Origin: Glandiceps talaboti
Taxonomy: Eukaryota > Hemichordata > Enteropneusta > Spengelidae
Length of the DNA: 64,000 nucleotides
NCBI RefSeq assembly: GCF_964340395.1
Contig: NC_135549.1
Span: 16,144,342 to 16,208,341, forward strand
Reading direction: 5' to 3'
This document shows, piece by piece, positions 1 to 9,666 of this stretch (the stretch's first letter is position 1; each line of letters starts with the position of its first letter). Below the pieces are notes generated by a model that ran no database searches, was not told where the DNA came from, and saw only the letters and a program-made list of their open reading frames with translations. The translations under genes were made by a program, and so were the position numbers.

Positions 1-267
1 ATGGAAAATATCAATAATGTACATATGTTAAGATAAGGAAAGGGATATACAACTCATTGCGTTGAATACAGAATACTTACATATATGACCAGATTTGAAA
101 CTCAGTTGCTTCATTTATATTCAAGAATTGTGTGATTTTTTTTGTATCGGACTTAGAATTAAAGAGGCCTGATTAGAGAACACACATCCCTAAAATAGTA
201 TACTTCGTTGTGATTGAATGGTGAAACCATTTAAAAGAAATTAGGGGCATCAAATAAATGTCCGTGA

Positions 268-655
268 TATGCAGGAAATGGCTGGATTTTGATAGGTGAC
301 CCTGAAGTTCAACATCAAGGTCAAAGGTCAATGTCTCAAAAGAAAGTTTAAATATGGGTTGGACGTTGGAATGAAGTCTTTATGTATTGAAGTATTTGAG
401 TTAGGTGGTAAATCGTGATTGTTCTCTACAAATATGGTCACAATTGAGTAGAAAGTGATACGAACTCCCAAAGTAGTGCATGTGTAGACTTTTCTTCTTC
501 TATATGTTACATATGTCATGTTACCTTTGTGCCAGGTTTTAAAGAAATCAGATATTACATTGTGTGTCTGAGAAATGACGTACTACGGACGCACAGACGA
601 AAGGACGGATGGATGCACGCACAGACTAATAGCCCCACCCTTTCGGGGGAATAAC
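268..655 (+). repeat. Diverged dispersed repeat, family D1, copy 1
   Basis: This segment aligns by eye, with many substitutions, to 45096-45468 in the same orientation. Shared blocks include a lead-in around 281-300, a cluster of GGTCA half-sites at 300-331, a block reading 'tttgtgccag/aattt(t)aaagaaatcag' near 528-551, a 'ggacgc(a/g)c' block, and an end with 'taatagc(c/t)cc' and a hairpin-like CCC...GGGG near 632-650. No protein is encoded. The reading frames here are short and unlike any protein I know. It looks like a short non-autonomous element with a 3' part that slips into microsatellite DNA directly downstream. I cannot name the family. Confidence 0.6.
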
Positions 656-675
656 AACATATCCTCCCACTCACA

Positions 676-829
676 TATACACACACACACACACACAGAT
701 TCACACACGCACGCTCGCGCACATACATACATACATACATACATACATACATACATACATACATACATACATACATACATACATACATACATACATGTAC
801 GTACGTACGTACGTACGTACGTACATACA

Positions 830-861
<32 letters not shown>

Positions 862-947
862 CATACATACATACATACATACATACATACATACATACAT
901 ACATACATACATACTTACATACGTATATACATACATGCACACGCATT
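676..947. repeat. AC / ACAT / GTAC compound microsatellite
   Basis: An (AC)n run at about 677-697 is followed by near-uninterrupted ACAT units from about 720 to 945. A block of alternating GTAC units at about 796-824 sits inside it and is self-complementary. Open frames across it on both strands (Tyr-Ile-His-Thr or Met-Tyr-Val-Cys repeats) are an artefact of a 4-bp period that lacks stop codons. Confidence 0.97.
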
Positions 948-2578
948 TCTTCAACGTTGTTATTCTTCTGTAGTTGTTATTCAACTTTATAATAATCTTG
1001 ATTGCCATATATTTAAGGACGAAACGTACTCCAAATGATGGCATCTCACGTATTATATGGAATTGATACTGAAACGCAACTGTCTAGATGACATCACATG
1101 CAAAGGAAAAAATCTAAAATACTGGTAAATCCCTTCCCTGTTCCCTGAAAACATTCTTTTTCGGAATCATGTTTTATTATCTTACATTTTACTTTAAAAC
1201 TGTTTGTTATTACATTTCACAGAAATTGTAGTATAGTTTCGTATGTGGCTGAACACGGAGATAGTTTTAATAATTGTTGGCAGAATGGTGTCTCTTCAGC
1301 AGTCACTGTGAAAGAACAGCAAATCTGTTCTGCAATGACTTTGTATGAGATCCCAAATTGAAATCTGAAAGCACAGTATACTAGAATTTCTCCATATATA
1401 GCACCCCTGCCTGGAAAGTAGGACTTTCATCCGTGATTACTTATTCAGTATTCACGTGTGCAAACCAGATCTTGACAGGTTCATGGGTAATGTCATCGAA
1501 GAGTTGGAGGCGATGATTAGTGAGTAATACGCGAGGACACTCAAGAAGGTGAGAGTATACCATGCGTCAAAGAAGATTATAATATGTTTTTGTTCAAACT
1601 TCAATGAATGGAAATGATGACGTAACCATTATTAAGGACCCGGTGCGAAAAGGGTTATCTGTAAGTCAAGAGCTAACTAGTAGACAAGACCCGGCAAGAA
1701 TGCTAATGTAGTTCAGATTACTTCATCGGATTATTAGTAGATTTTTACATTATATTGATATGTCAGTTTTAAGGATGAAATAACCTGCTTTCAGGAAACC
1801 ATCAAGTCGGCGTCAAGAGTCTTCAATCTCGAGACATTCTTGAAGTGTTGTAATTGTCGTTTTTGGCCTCTTTTGGTCTAGGTTATATAGGTTGTGTTAC
1901 TTGCATGATGAGTTAGTTAAAGAGATACAGTGTTGATAAACCAGTAGTGTTTGAAAAGTTAGTGACGTCACACAACACCCCCCCCCCCCCATCGGTATCG
2001 GTCGATGTTGCATGTATTTGAAACAGGTGGGTATTCTTAATTTTGTTTTGTGAAGACCCGGGAGGAAATAAATCATTCAAGATGAAGCACGAAATAGGCT
2101 TTTAAAACCGTAGAGGGAATGCTTTTAACGTTATTTGAAAGCTTTATTTTGAATTCACTATGCATGGCTGGTTACATTTTACATTGAATTAAATTGAATT
2201 TGACGACAGTATCTTTGTAAATGTAGTTAAATGTCACGAATTTGAAAAAGAGTTAATACGTGATCATCATTCGGTTTGACAACGAGGAAAGAAATGTAAA
2301 TACACAAGTAATTGGCCACACTAAACATAATAAAAAAAACCTGATACGTGTCATTCCCAAAGCCGAAAAATACCAGTAGGATTACAACTATCTCTTGGTA
2401 AAACATCTTTCAACGAACTGCACATTCTATGCTACGTGCAATCGTGGCTAACGCTGAAAATTGACTCAAAGGCTGCAATACACATCGCTGACATTTAAAA
2501 ACCTACAAGCCGCATAATTACGTGGAAAAGTTACTGTTTGCATAGAATCAATATGACATACAGCATTACATGACAAAC
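948..2578. other. No gene recognised; AT-rich non-coding DNA
   Basis: I see only short frames with no recognisable similarity. The one notable feature is a C-run at about 1978-1990. Confidence 0.6.
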
Positions 2579-2821
2579 TACACTTTTTGTCATAAAACCT
2601 TAGCATTTGGGTGTTTGAGACACACACAATTCTTGTTCGAAACACATACAATCCTGGTCATAAGAGCTTAGCATTTGCCGTTTTGTGCACACTTTACTTT
2701 ATAACAGGACACATCAAAAGATGCGTCAGTTCCAGGCGACAAAACAAACACTCCAGTCGAAACCACGCCAACTTGTGTCTGCGCTGCATCAACTCTCATT
2801 GACGGAACCCTTGATGTCTTC

Positions 2822-2959
2822 TGTTTTAGAGTAAATTGTTGCAGAAAACAACCAAATGCTAAGGTCTTATGACCAGAATTGAGGTGTTCGAAACACACTG
2901 AATCCTGGTCATAAGAGCTTAGCATTGGGGATTTTCTGCAACAATTTACTCTAAAACAG
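2822..2959. repeat. Nested palindrome in left arm of the fold-back
   Basis: The segment begins GTTTTAGAGTAAATTGTTGC and ends with its reverse complement, so the arm can fold on itself as well as with the distal arm. The mirror copy is at 3717-3861. Confidence 0.85.
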
Positions 2960-3716
2960 CACACATTAAAGGGCCGTCAACACGGATTGACAGTTCGGGT
3001 AGTCTACACGACGGGTGTTTTCGGTGACCAACACCCCCTACAATTCTGACTCTCCGACGCCCCAGCGGTGGCAGTCGCTCGATCATGGATGGGTGGGTAC
3101 CCCGGCTTGTTAGCGAAATTTCATATGTACCCCTTTTCCAGTTAATATTTCAATGAAAAAGACCCCCCCCCCCTCCTTTTTTATATAATGAATCTGGGAG
3201 AAAATCACTTCAAAAACCCCCTTCTTTCCGAAATCCGGCATCTTCTGATGTTCATAAATGCTTAGCATATGGGACTTAATGTCAACAATTTACTCTGTTC
3301 GACAGACCAGAAGTTAGTGTGTCTTAGACACCACACGAAATTGTAAAAGTGTGTAAAGCAGGATGCTTTGAAGAAGTCACCTCCGACTAACGCATCTTTT
3401 GATGTGTTCTGTTTTAGAGTAAATTGTAGCATAAACGTCAAACGTCAAACTCTTATGACCAGGATTCAGTGTATCTCAAACAAGAATTGTGTGTGTCTCA
3501 AACACCCAAATGCTTAGGTTTTATGACAAAATATATATGGAAAAGGGGTACATATGAAATTTCGCTAACAAGCCGGGGTACCCACCCATCCATGATCGAG
3601 CGACTGCCACCACTGGGGCGTCGGAGAGTCAGAATTGTACGGGGTGTTGGTCACCGAAAACACCCGTCGTGTAGACTACCCGAACTGTCAATCCGTGTTG
3701 ACGGCCCTTTGATGTG

Positions 3717-3861
3717 TGCTGTTTTAGAGTAAATTGTTGCAGAAAATCCCCAAATGCTACGCTCTTATGACCAGGATTCAGTGTGTTTCGAACACCTCAA
3801 TTCTGGTCATAAGAGCTTAGCATTGTGGTTGTTTTCTGCAACAATTTACTCTAAAACAGAA
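3717..3861. repeat. Nested palindrome in right arm of the fold-back
   Basis: This is the mirror of 2822-2959. It has the same terminal motif pair and the same central pair of oppositely oriented 'cttatgaccagg' motifs. Confidence 0.85.
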
Positions 3862-4095
3862 GACATCAAGGGTTCCGTCAATGAGAGTTGACGCAGACAC
3901 AAGTTTGTGGTTTCGACTGGAGTGTTTGTTTTGTCGCCTGGAACTGACGCATCTTTTGATGTGTCCTGTTTTAGAGTAAATTGTTGCACAAAACGGCAAA
4001 TGCTAAGCTCTTATGACCAGGATTGTGTGTGTTTCAAACAAGAATTGTGTGTGTCTCAAACACCCAAATGCTAAGGTTTTATGACAAAAAGTGTA

Positions 4096-5060
4096 TGTGC
4101 ATGAGCCCGAGTACATGAAACTTAGGAGGTTATCTTGGGTACTGTGATCATCTACATTACAGCTAAACTAACAACTGATTCATCCTATGCTTCATTATCA
4201 TGCTGGACTATATAGCAGTGATCACATAATACAGTATTCCTAAAATTATTATAGCATAAAAAGGTTGCTCGTAACATTTCTAAGGTTGTCGGGTGCAATA
4301 TGTAAATACAGCATGGATTATGATACGGCTCACACCGCTCCTTAGTGGATTGATTCATTTCAAAACTATACACTGAGTAGCTATCATAGCTTTGCATTTC
4401 ACCATGGCAACACTGTGTATATCCATTAGGGTACACCGTAATTAAAACTGGGAGCATTTTGCAATTATAATCCAATCATTCATCGCCTACATTTTAATGT
4501 GTTAGTCCCAAGTAATATCATTTGACCCCCACAAATTGATAATATCATGTGTGCAAGCGCTTCTCCTTGATTTTCTCTCATATCACGACTCAGACTGCAT
4601 CCTCGATCCTTGGATGTTTTGGATTATCAGATTGGCGGCGATGAATGCAAGCCATGTTAAGAGCAAGTACATAAAGGATACCGCGTAGGAATACAGATTA
4701 TTTGATACATCTATCACCTGATTGTCTTGATATTTGAAGTAATCTGTATCATATACACACACAAAATTGTATTGAACTAAATTATACATAATTTGTCCAC
4801 ATTGAAATCATTCGATTGATAGCAGATTGGTACATGGTTGTGGTTGAATATTACCATGGCGACAACTTTGATTCATAAGGTTGAAGTGGATGCAACATTT
4901 GATCCGCATATTTCCCGAGAACATCAAAAGGCAATAGATCACTTGTGATATGGATGAGAATAGTAGAAGAAAACTTGGAACAGCATGCCGTCGCCTTGCT
5001 GACATTTATTCAGTTACTTGTTGTGTAGAAAACCACGAGAGTCGAAATAAATATGTATTA
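4096..5060. other. No gene recognised
   Basis: Three minus-strand frames of 65-96 codons lie here (4185-4475, 4583-4789, 4808-5005). The middle one ends in a hydrophobic stretch that could be membrane-spanning. None resembles a family I know and none is joined by convincing splice sites, so I do not call a gene. Confidence 0.4.
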
Positions 5061-5598
5061 TACCTGCACTGTACTGGCTGGAACTGGGAAATTTTCATTC
5101 ATCAAAGACATATATTCACTAAAATTTGGTCAATTACTTATTAAAAAAAGACATTTTATCTGTTAGTGAGCGGTCAATATTATATGTAGGTAGTACAGTG
5201 GCAAGTTTAAATCTTGAGCGAAAGATCAGTTTTGAATCTGTCGCCATCTTAAAACTGTAGTAGTTGTAACTTAAATATCATTTTCGATCAGACAACCAAA
5301 ATATATTAACTAAACTGAAAATTGTTAAAATACAAATAATTAGACATGTTAATAAGTGGTCAATATTATCAATAAGCAGTACAGAAAAAGTTTGAAATCG
5401 TGATCGCTGTTATGGGCGCTGATTTTTGGGTGCGGACCCAAAAATCAATTTGCTTGGATTTGTTTTATTTATTTATTGTGTATACAACTACAAAAAAATG
5501 CTTTTACCCACAGGTGATTCAATGGTGTACGATATTACGAGTACATTATTGTACCTGAAAAAAAAAACATTCTTTAAAAAACGTTCCAGTTGCAAAAT
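5061..5598 (+). repeat. Dispersed repeat, family D2, copy A
   Basis: The sequence matches the reverse complement of 31430-31822 over most of its length, from 'acctgcact' at the left to 'acgttccagttgca' at the right. Copy A carries about 125 bp (roughly 5262-5388) that copy B lacks. That extra DNA ends in a diverged duplicate of an upstream segment ('gt(g)agcggtcaatattat' beside 'taagtggtcaatattat'). A perfect 12-bp-arm hairpin sits at 5420-5447. It has no coding capacity and the family is unknown to me. Confidence 0.8.
5420..5447. repeat. Perfect hairpin inside repeat D2 copy A
   Basis: The arms TGATTTTTGGGT and ACCCAAAAATCA flank a GCGG loop. The same hairpin, with the complementary loop, is intact in copy B at 31572-31599. 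Confidence 0.9.
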
Positions 5599-8189
5599 AT
5601 GAATTTGTTAGTATTATTTATCGTTACATTCTTTGATTGGATCTTTAGTATGAAATCAAAAATATTAATAACTTGTCGCATAGTCGAATAGTACAGTTAC
5701 AAACGTCAGTTTGTCATATTAAAATGCCGTTTTCAAGTGGGGAACTATAATATTTACAGTTAAATAATTGAGAAGTAACAAATTTAAAACACGTCGGTGG
5801 AAATGGGTTTTTTAAACATACACAGCCTCGAGAGCTATCCATCAGTAGAAAACAGTAACTAGGGCTAAGTGACGTCTTATTTTAGTCTTTTGAGACCAGT
5901 CTTTACCACCGTTTAATTTGCATCCCCTAATTGTAGAAAAAATACTTTAATAATGATGTATTTGCATTGTATGTATCAGGTATGATAAATTTGATGCTAT
6001 CTGAAAACTTGCATATTTTCTCACGGTAAGTTAGGACAGTTTTATCAAAGGGAACATGATATGATAATGATTATTTGCTACTACACGATACAGGTAGAAT
6101 TATTTCAAAACAATGCTACATCATGAAAAGATTTACCAAGTATATTTCTTTGACGTTTCAATAGATCCTATGTATGTAGTGTGTTAATACATATATCGAT
6201 AATTTGCATCTTACTGTAACGTAATAACCAGTCATCACATACAAGGTAGTTATAATATAAATATACTAAAGTGTCTATTGGAATGATTGCAGGAACTCAC
6301 ATCCTACAATATATTGCTAATTCAGTTACTTACAAATTCATATCATACCATATTTTATTAGATTACTTGTATGAATGTGTACTTTTCTAACTATTCATAA
6401 GATAGATTCTCATTTATGATTTATGTATACTTCAGTACTATAAATATCATCAATAACGTGTTTGAAAACAAACATGATTTAAATACGCCAATGTCACGTA
6501 ATATATCTTCATTACTTTTTTAAGAAATGAGTAATATTTTTGACAAAGTTGAAATAATTAAAAGTAGGGTCATCGGGACGATTTAGGTTAAAATGTGTTG
6601 TAAATATAATAAGATTAATATTTTGTGTATGCATAATTTATTTTATTCATTCCAGTATATGTTATTAGTCGCTTCAAATTAATTGATAGTAGTGTAATGC
6701 TGATTGTGACAGACATAAACGAGAATTCGAACAAAATAAATAAATTGATATTCCAGCTAATCATGTACCAGTGGATGAAGATAAGAAGTTTAACATATTT
6801 ATATTAAAAGTGGAATTTTGGTGATAATTGAAAATGCATCACCCCCATACTACATGAATTAATCATTTTTAGAAAGTGTTGTGTCGATGAACTTATTTCA
6901 AATGATGCGAGGAAGAAGACAATTCCCTAGAGTAAACTTAATCTGCTAGATACAGACTTAATAAATGAATAGCATTATTTTTTAAATTTAATAGGTCACA
7001 CTGGCATTTGAAGGGCCCGCAAAGTCTAGCTTAATCTTGGATCAAATTTTACAATTGCCTTGACGATGAAGCTCGAGATCAATCATTTTTTTCTACTGAC
7101 AGGTGTGATGTCGTTTTCTCACGATTGTAAGTCGATACATGTGTGTACTGTATTTTTATTTATTTATTTATACCGATATTTTACCGAATATAATATTTGC
7201 CTTTGGTAAATTAAATCCACCTGACTGTAAAACGATAACGTGTTATTATCTTGAGATTTCTCTTTTTTTTCTTGAAGCCCAATATCACGCTGTATGTATA
7301 TTTTCTCGGCTTAGATATCACGTTTTGATTAGTATCCTGAATACCTCTTATGGTTCCCTAGGTCTCCATCTCTGGAGATACATTCTGAAAATGGGTTTTT
7401 ACGTGAAATGACAATCTTTTGGACAATGACAGCAAGCTATGTCAAGCTATCAAAGACTCTGCCTATCCATGCAACTAGTTAGATCGTGTGAGTGGTATTA
7501 GTTTCGACTCACTAAATTTCACTGTGCGTGATGGTATTTTGTTTTGGACGGTTACATGCAATTATACAGTGTCATTCATTCCCACACTACTATCACGTTA
7601 CCGTCTGTCCTTACTTACAAAAGTCTTCCTGACGTCATGGGTCTTTGATTTCTTCAAAGCACTTTTTAAATTAAATAAAGTTATATTTTTAAATACAAAT
7701 CTAGAGTGACATCGTTCAAAGGAACCCGCGAAGCAACAGGCTCTCCTTTCATTTGCTTGATCTTTACTAGCTATATTATCACGAAATTTAGTCAACAAAC
7801 AGCATCTACGCTCAAACCTTTGACACGTAAACTTTTCAAATATTGATATTGGCCAATATAATAGTCTTCAATGCCAAACAAGTTTACGGTACAATTCGAG
7901 GCACTTAACGCATGCGCCATACAACATGTCTATACTTTATTCTTGGTAATATTGATATGATTTAGCATAAATTTACTGTTGAAAGACATTTGATACCCTT
8001 ACTGCATCGAAATGTTTTTCAATAAATGGGTCACTTTGCCATGCATAGCTACGTGCAGTAAGGCCACTATTTCAGCCATAATCCAATAATATCCTACGTG
8101 TTATAACCAGGATTTTGGTAATCATTACTATATATTCATCGTACAGCTATACATATTTTGTATGATATATCAGTAAAAGGTACATTGGG
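5599..8189. other. No gene recognised; AT-rich non-coding DNA
   Basis: The longest frames are under 95 codons and low in complexity. I see no repeat units or splice-bounded coding stretch. Confidence 0.55.
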
Positions 8190-8190
8190 A

Positions 8191-8234
8191 GACAGACAGA
8201 CGACAGACCGGCAGACAGACAGATATAGATGAAA

Positions 8235-8320
<86 letters not shown>

Positions 8321-8343
8321 GCAGGCAGGCAGGCAGGCAGGCA
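8191..8343. repeat. GACA / GGCA microsatellite
   Basis: The GACA array is slightly interrupted at 8191-8235, near-pure to about 8313, and becomes GGCA at about 8318-8343. Minus-strand frames rich in Cys-Leu-Ser-Val are period artefacts. Confidence 0.97.
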
Positions 8344-8579
8344 GTTCCAAAAAAATATTTTAAGGTACATTTTGATATATGCATCAGTGTATAATTGTAA
8401 TCACATAATGGCACACCAAGAACAATAAGGTAAACCTCTATTGTGGTTTACCACTTTTCCATAATTTTCGTGATATTCCAATACCAATCATACTATTATC
8501 ATTTCGTCTTTTTCATCACGTTCACTAATACCATATGACATTGAGTAAGACAATATCACATGTCATGCTTTATCCTTGA

Positions 8580-8658
8580 TAAAGAATTTTTATTCGAAAC
8601 GTCGGATTGTACTTACATTTATTTATTCGGACTGTATAACTCGTTCCTTGTGCATTTC

Positions 8659-8665
<7 letters not shown>
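8580..8665 (+). repeat. Left direct repeat flanking the Penelope-like relic
   Basis: Shared with 9547-9631: 'agaat(a/t)ttt..attcgaaac', then 'tttattcggactgt', then 'ctcgttcctt(g/a)tgcattt', then the start of an ACAT array. It probably represents the terminal (pseudo-LTR-like) part of the retroelement. Confidence 0.75.
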
Positions 8666-8689
<24 letters not shown>

Positions 8690-8751
8690 TCATACATACA
8701 TACATACATACATACATACATACATACATACATACATACATACATACATAC
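8660..8751. repeat. ACAT microsatellite
   Basis: About 22 ACAT units with one 'ttcat' interruption, directly joined to the left direct repeat of the Penelope-like relic. Confidence 0.96.
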
Positions 8752-8788
8752 GAATAGAATAACAACGATCGTCCCATATTGGCTCTAA

Positions 8789-9396
8789 CATACAACATAC
8801 CATCCTTTTTCCACTAGAGTTAAGAACATTATATACAAGCATTTTAATATCTTACTTTCTAATAGGGTAACCAATTCATTATTTCCTGAAGCACCTTTAA
8901 CAGCTTGGCGTTATGATACCAATCTTACAAATATGGTGATCCATACAGAACAACATGGATTTGAAGCTACTGCTGGTTCATTTCCATGCTATCATACTCG
9001 ATGTGGTACATGTCGTTTCATTATTAATACTAACCATGTTTTTGGCCCCAAGAACAGTCACTATGTGGCTGTTACGAGTAGATTTATTTGTATTGGTACG
9101 AACGTAGTGTTTTTCATTTCATGTCAGAAATGTGTTGTTTTTTATATATAGGGTCGACTGTACGTCGTCTTGGTGATCGTTTTGTAGAACGTCTCCGTCT
9201 TACCAGACAAAAGAATCGTAACTATTCCGTATCTATGCTTTTTATTACCAATGATCATAGTGTATCAGATATGTCTATTTCAGGAATTTGTGAGGTTTCT
9301 GGTAATGAGAATCAATTGAGGTTGAAGGAAGAGGGAATCATTTCCGTCTCTGAACGCTGACAACCCTTGGAATTAATAGATTATTCACGTCATTTC
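8789..9396 (+). pseudogene. Penelope-like retroelement, C-terminal GIY-YIG part (decayed)
   Basis: The frame from 8789 reads a TTYHPFS-type start, then LFPEAPLTAWRYDTNL, then a GSFPCYHTRCGTCRFI cysteine cluster, then NVVFFISCQKC. This order of landmarks is typical of the end of the reverse transcriptase and the linked GIY-YIG endonuclease of Penelope-like elements. Near 9136-9150 the frame shifts by one base, and the next frame continues YIGSTVRRLGDRFVERLR and DHSVSDMSISGI, also characteristic. An in-frame TGA at 9358-9360 interrupts the tail, which goes on QPLELIDYSRHF. The reverse transcriptase core is missing upstream. It is therefore a 5'-truncated, frameshifted, inactive copy. The element class is well supported; the exact clade is not resolved. 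Confidence 0.82.
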
Positions 9397-9546
9397 CTGT
9401 CTAACTACGCTTGTGTTATATTTCAGGCGTGTTCTATTGGGTTCTTTTTGGGGTATGTGAATTTTACACCTATAACCGTTAATCTCGCGCGGTTGTCGTT
9501 CTATTCCATAATATTAAGATATATTACCAACTATGCCTTATACCTA

Positions 9547-9631
9547 AAAGAGAATATTTATTCGAAACCTAGGATTACAGCTATTTATTCGGACTGTCTC
9601 ACTCGTTCCTTATGCATTTCATTCTACATAC
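9547..9631 (+). repeat. Right direct repeat flanking the Penelope-like relic
   Basis: Second copy of the sequence at 8580-8665, again ending in ACAT units. A third, partial copy lies on the minus strand at about 34040-34086, also bordered by ACAT arrays. Confidence 0.75.
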
Positions 9632-9666
9632 ATACATACATACATACATACATACGTACGTACGTG
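9627..9666. repeat. Short ACAT/ACGT microsatellite
   Basis: About six ACAT units followed by three ACGT units, attached to the right direct repeat. Confidence 0.9.

Larger units (their letters stand above)
2579..4095. mobile_element. Fold-back (long inverted repeat) element with nested palindromes
   Basis: The left arm 2579-3140 (562 bp) is the reverse complement of the right arm 3538-4095 (558 bp), separated by a 397-bp spacer. In the inner 160 bp of each arm I count two mismatches. The outer part has a few substitutions and small indels near 2770-2790. Each arm carries its own palindrome (2822-2959 and 3717-3861) built from the motif CTGTTTTAGAGTAAATTGTTGCA and its complement around a central pair of 'cttatgaccagg/aatt' motifs. 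The spacer holds two more degenerate copies of those motifs. No transposase is visible, so it is either a non-autonomous fold-back/MITE-like element or a segmental inverted duplication. A GC-rich block (2978-3130 and its mirror) stands out from the AT-rich surroundings. Confidence 0.88.

Noticed and set aside
555-1044. Overlapping open frames of 65-153 codons on both strands
   Set aside because: They are translations of ACAT/GTAC microsatellite. A 4-bp period without stops stays open in all frames. The same applies at 8136-8414, 8560-8788, 33836-34496, 40884-41128, 54453-54847 and 55670-56165.
2611-3999. Repeated peptide TGHIKRCVSSRRQNKHSSRNH on both strands as a duplicated gene
   Set aside because: It arises from the inverted arms of the fold-back element, and the frames are short and lie in non-coding palindromic DNA.
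4185-4789. Two minus-strand frames, one Cys-rich and one with a hydrophobic segment, as exons of one gene
   Set aside because: No consistent acceptor/donor pair or reading phase joins them, and neither resembles a known family.
8191-8343. Regular array that could be mistaken for CRISPR
   Set aside because: It is a pure 4-bp microsatellite without spacers, in eukaryotic DNA. The 40-bp minisatellite at 12691-12849 also has no spacers.
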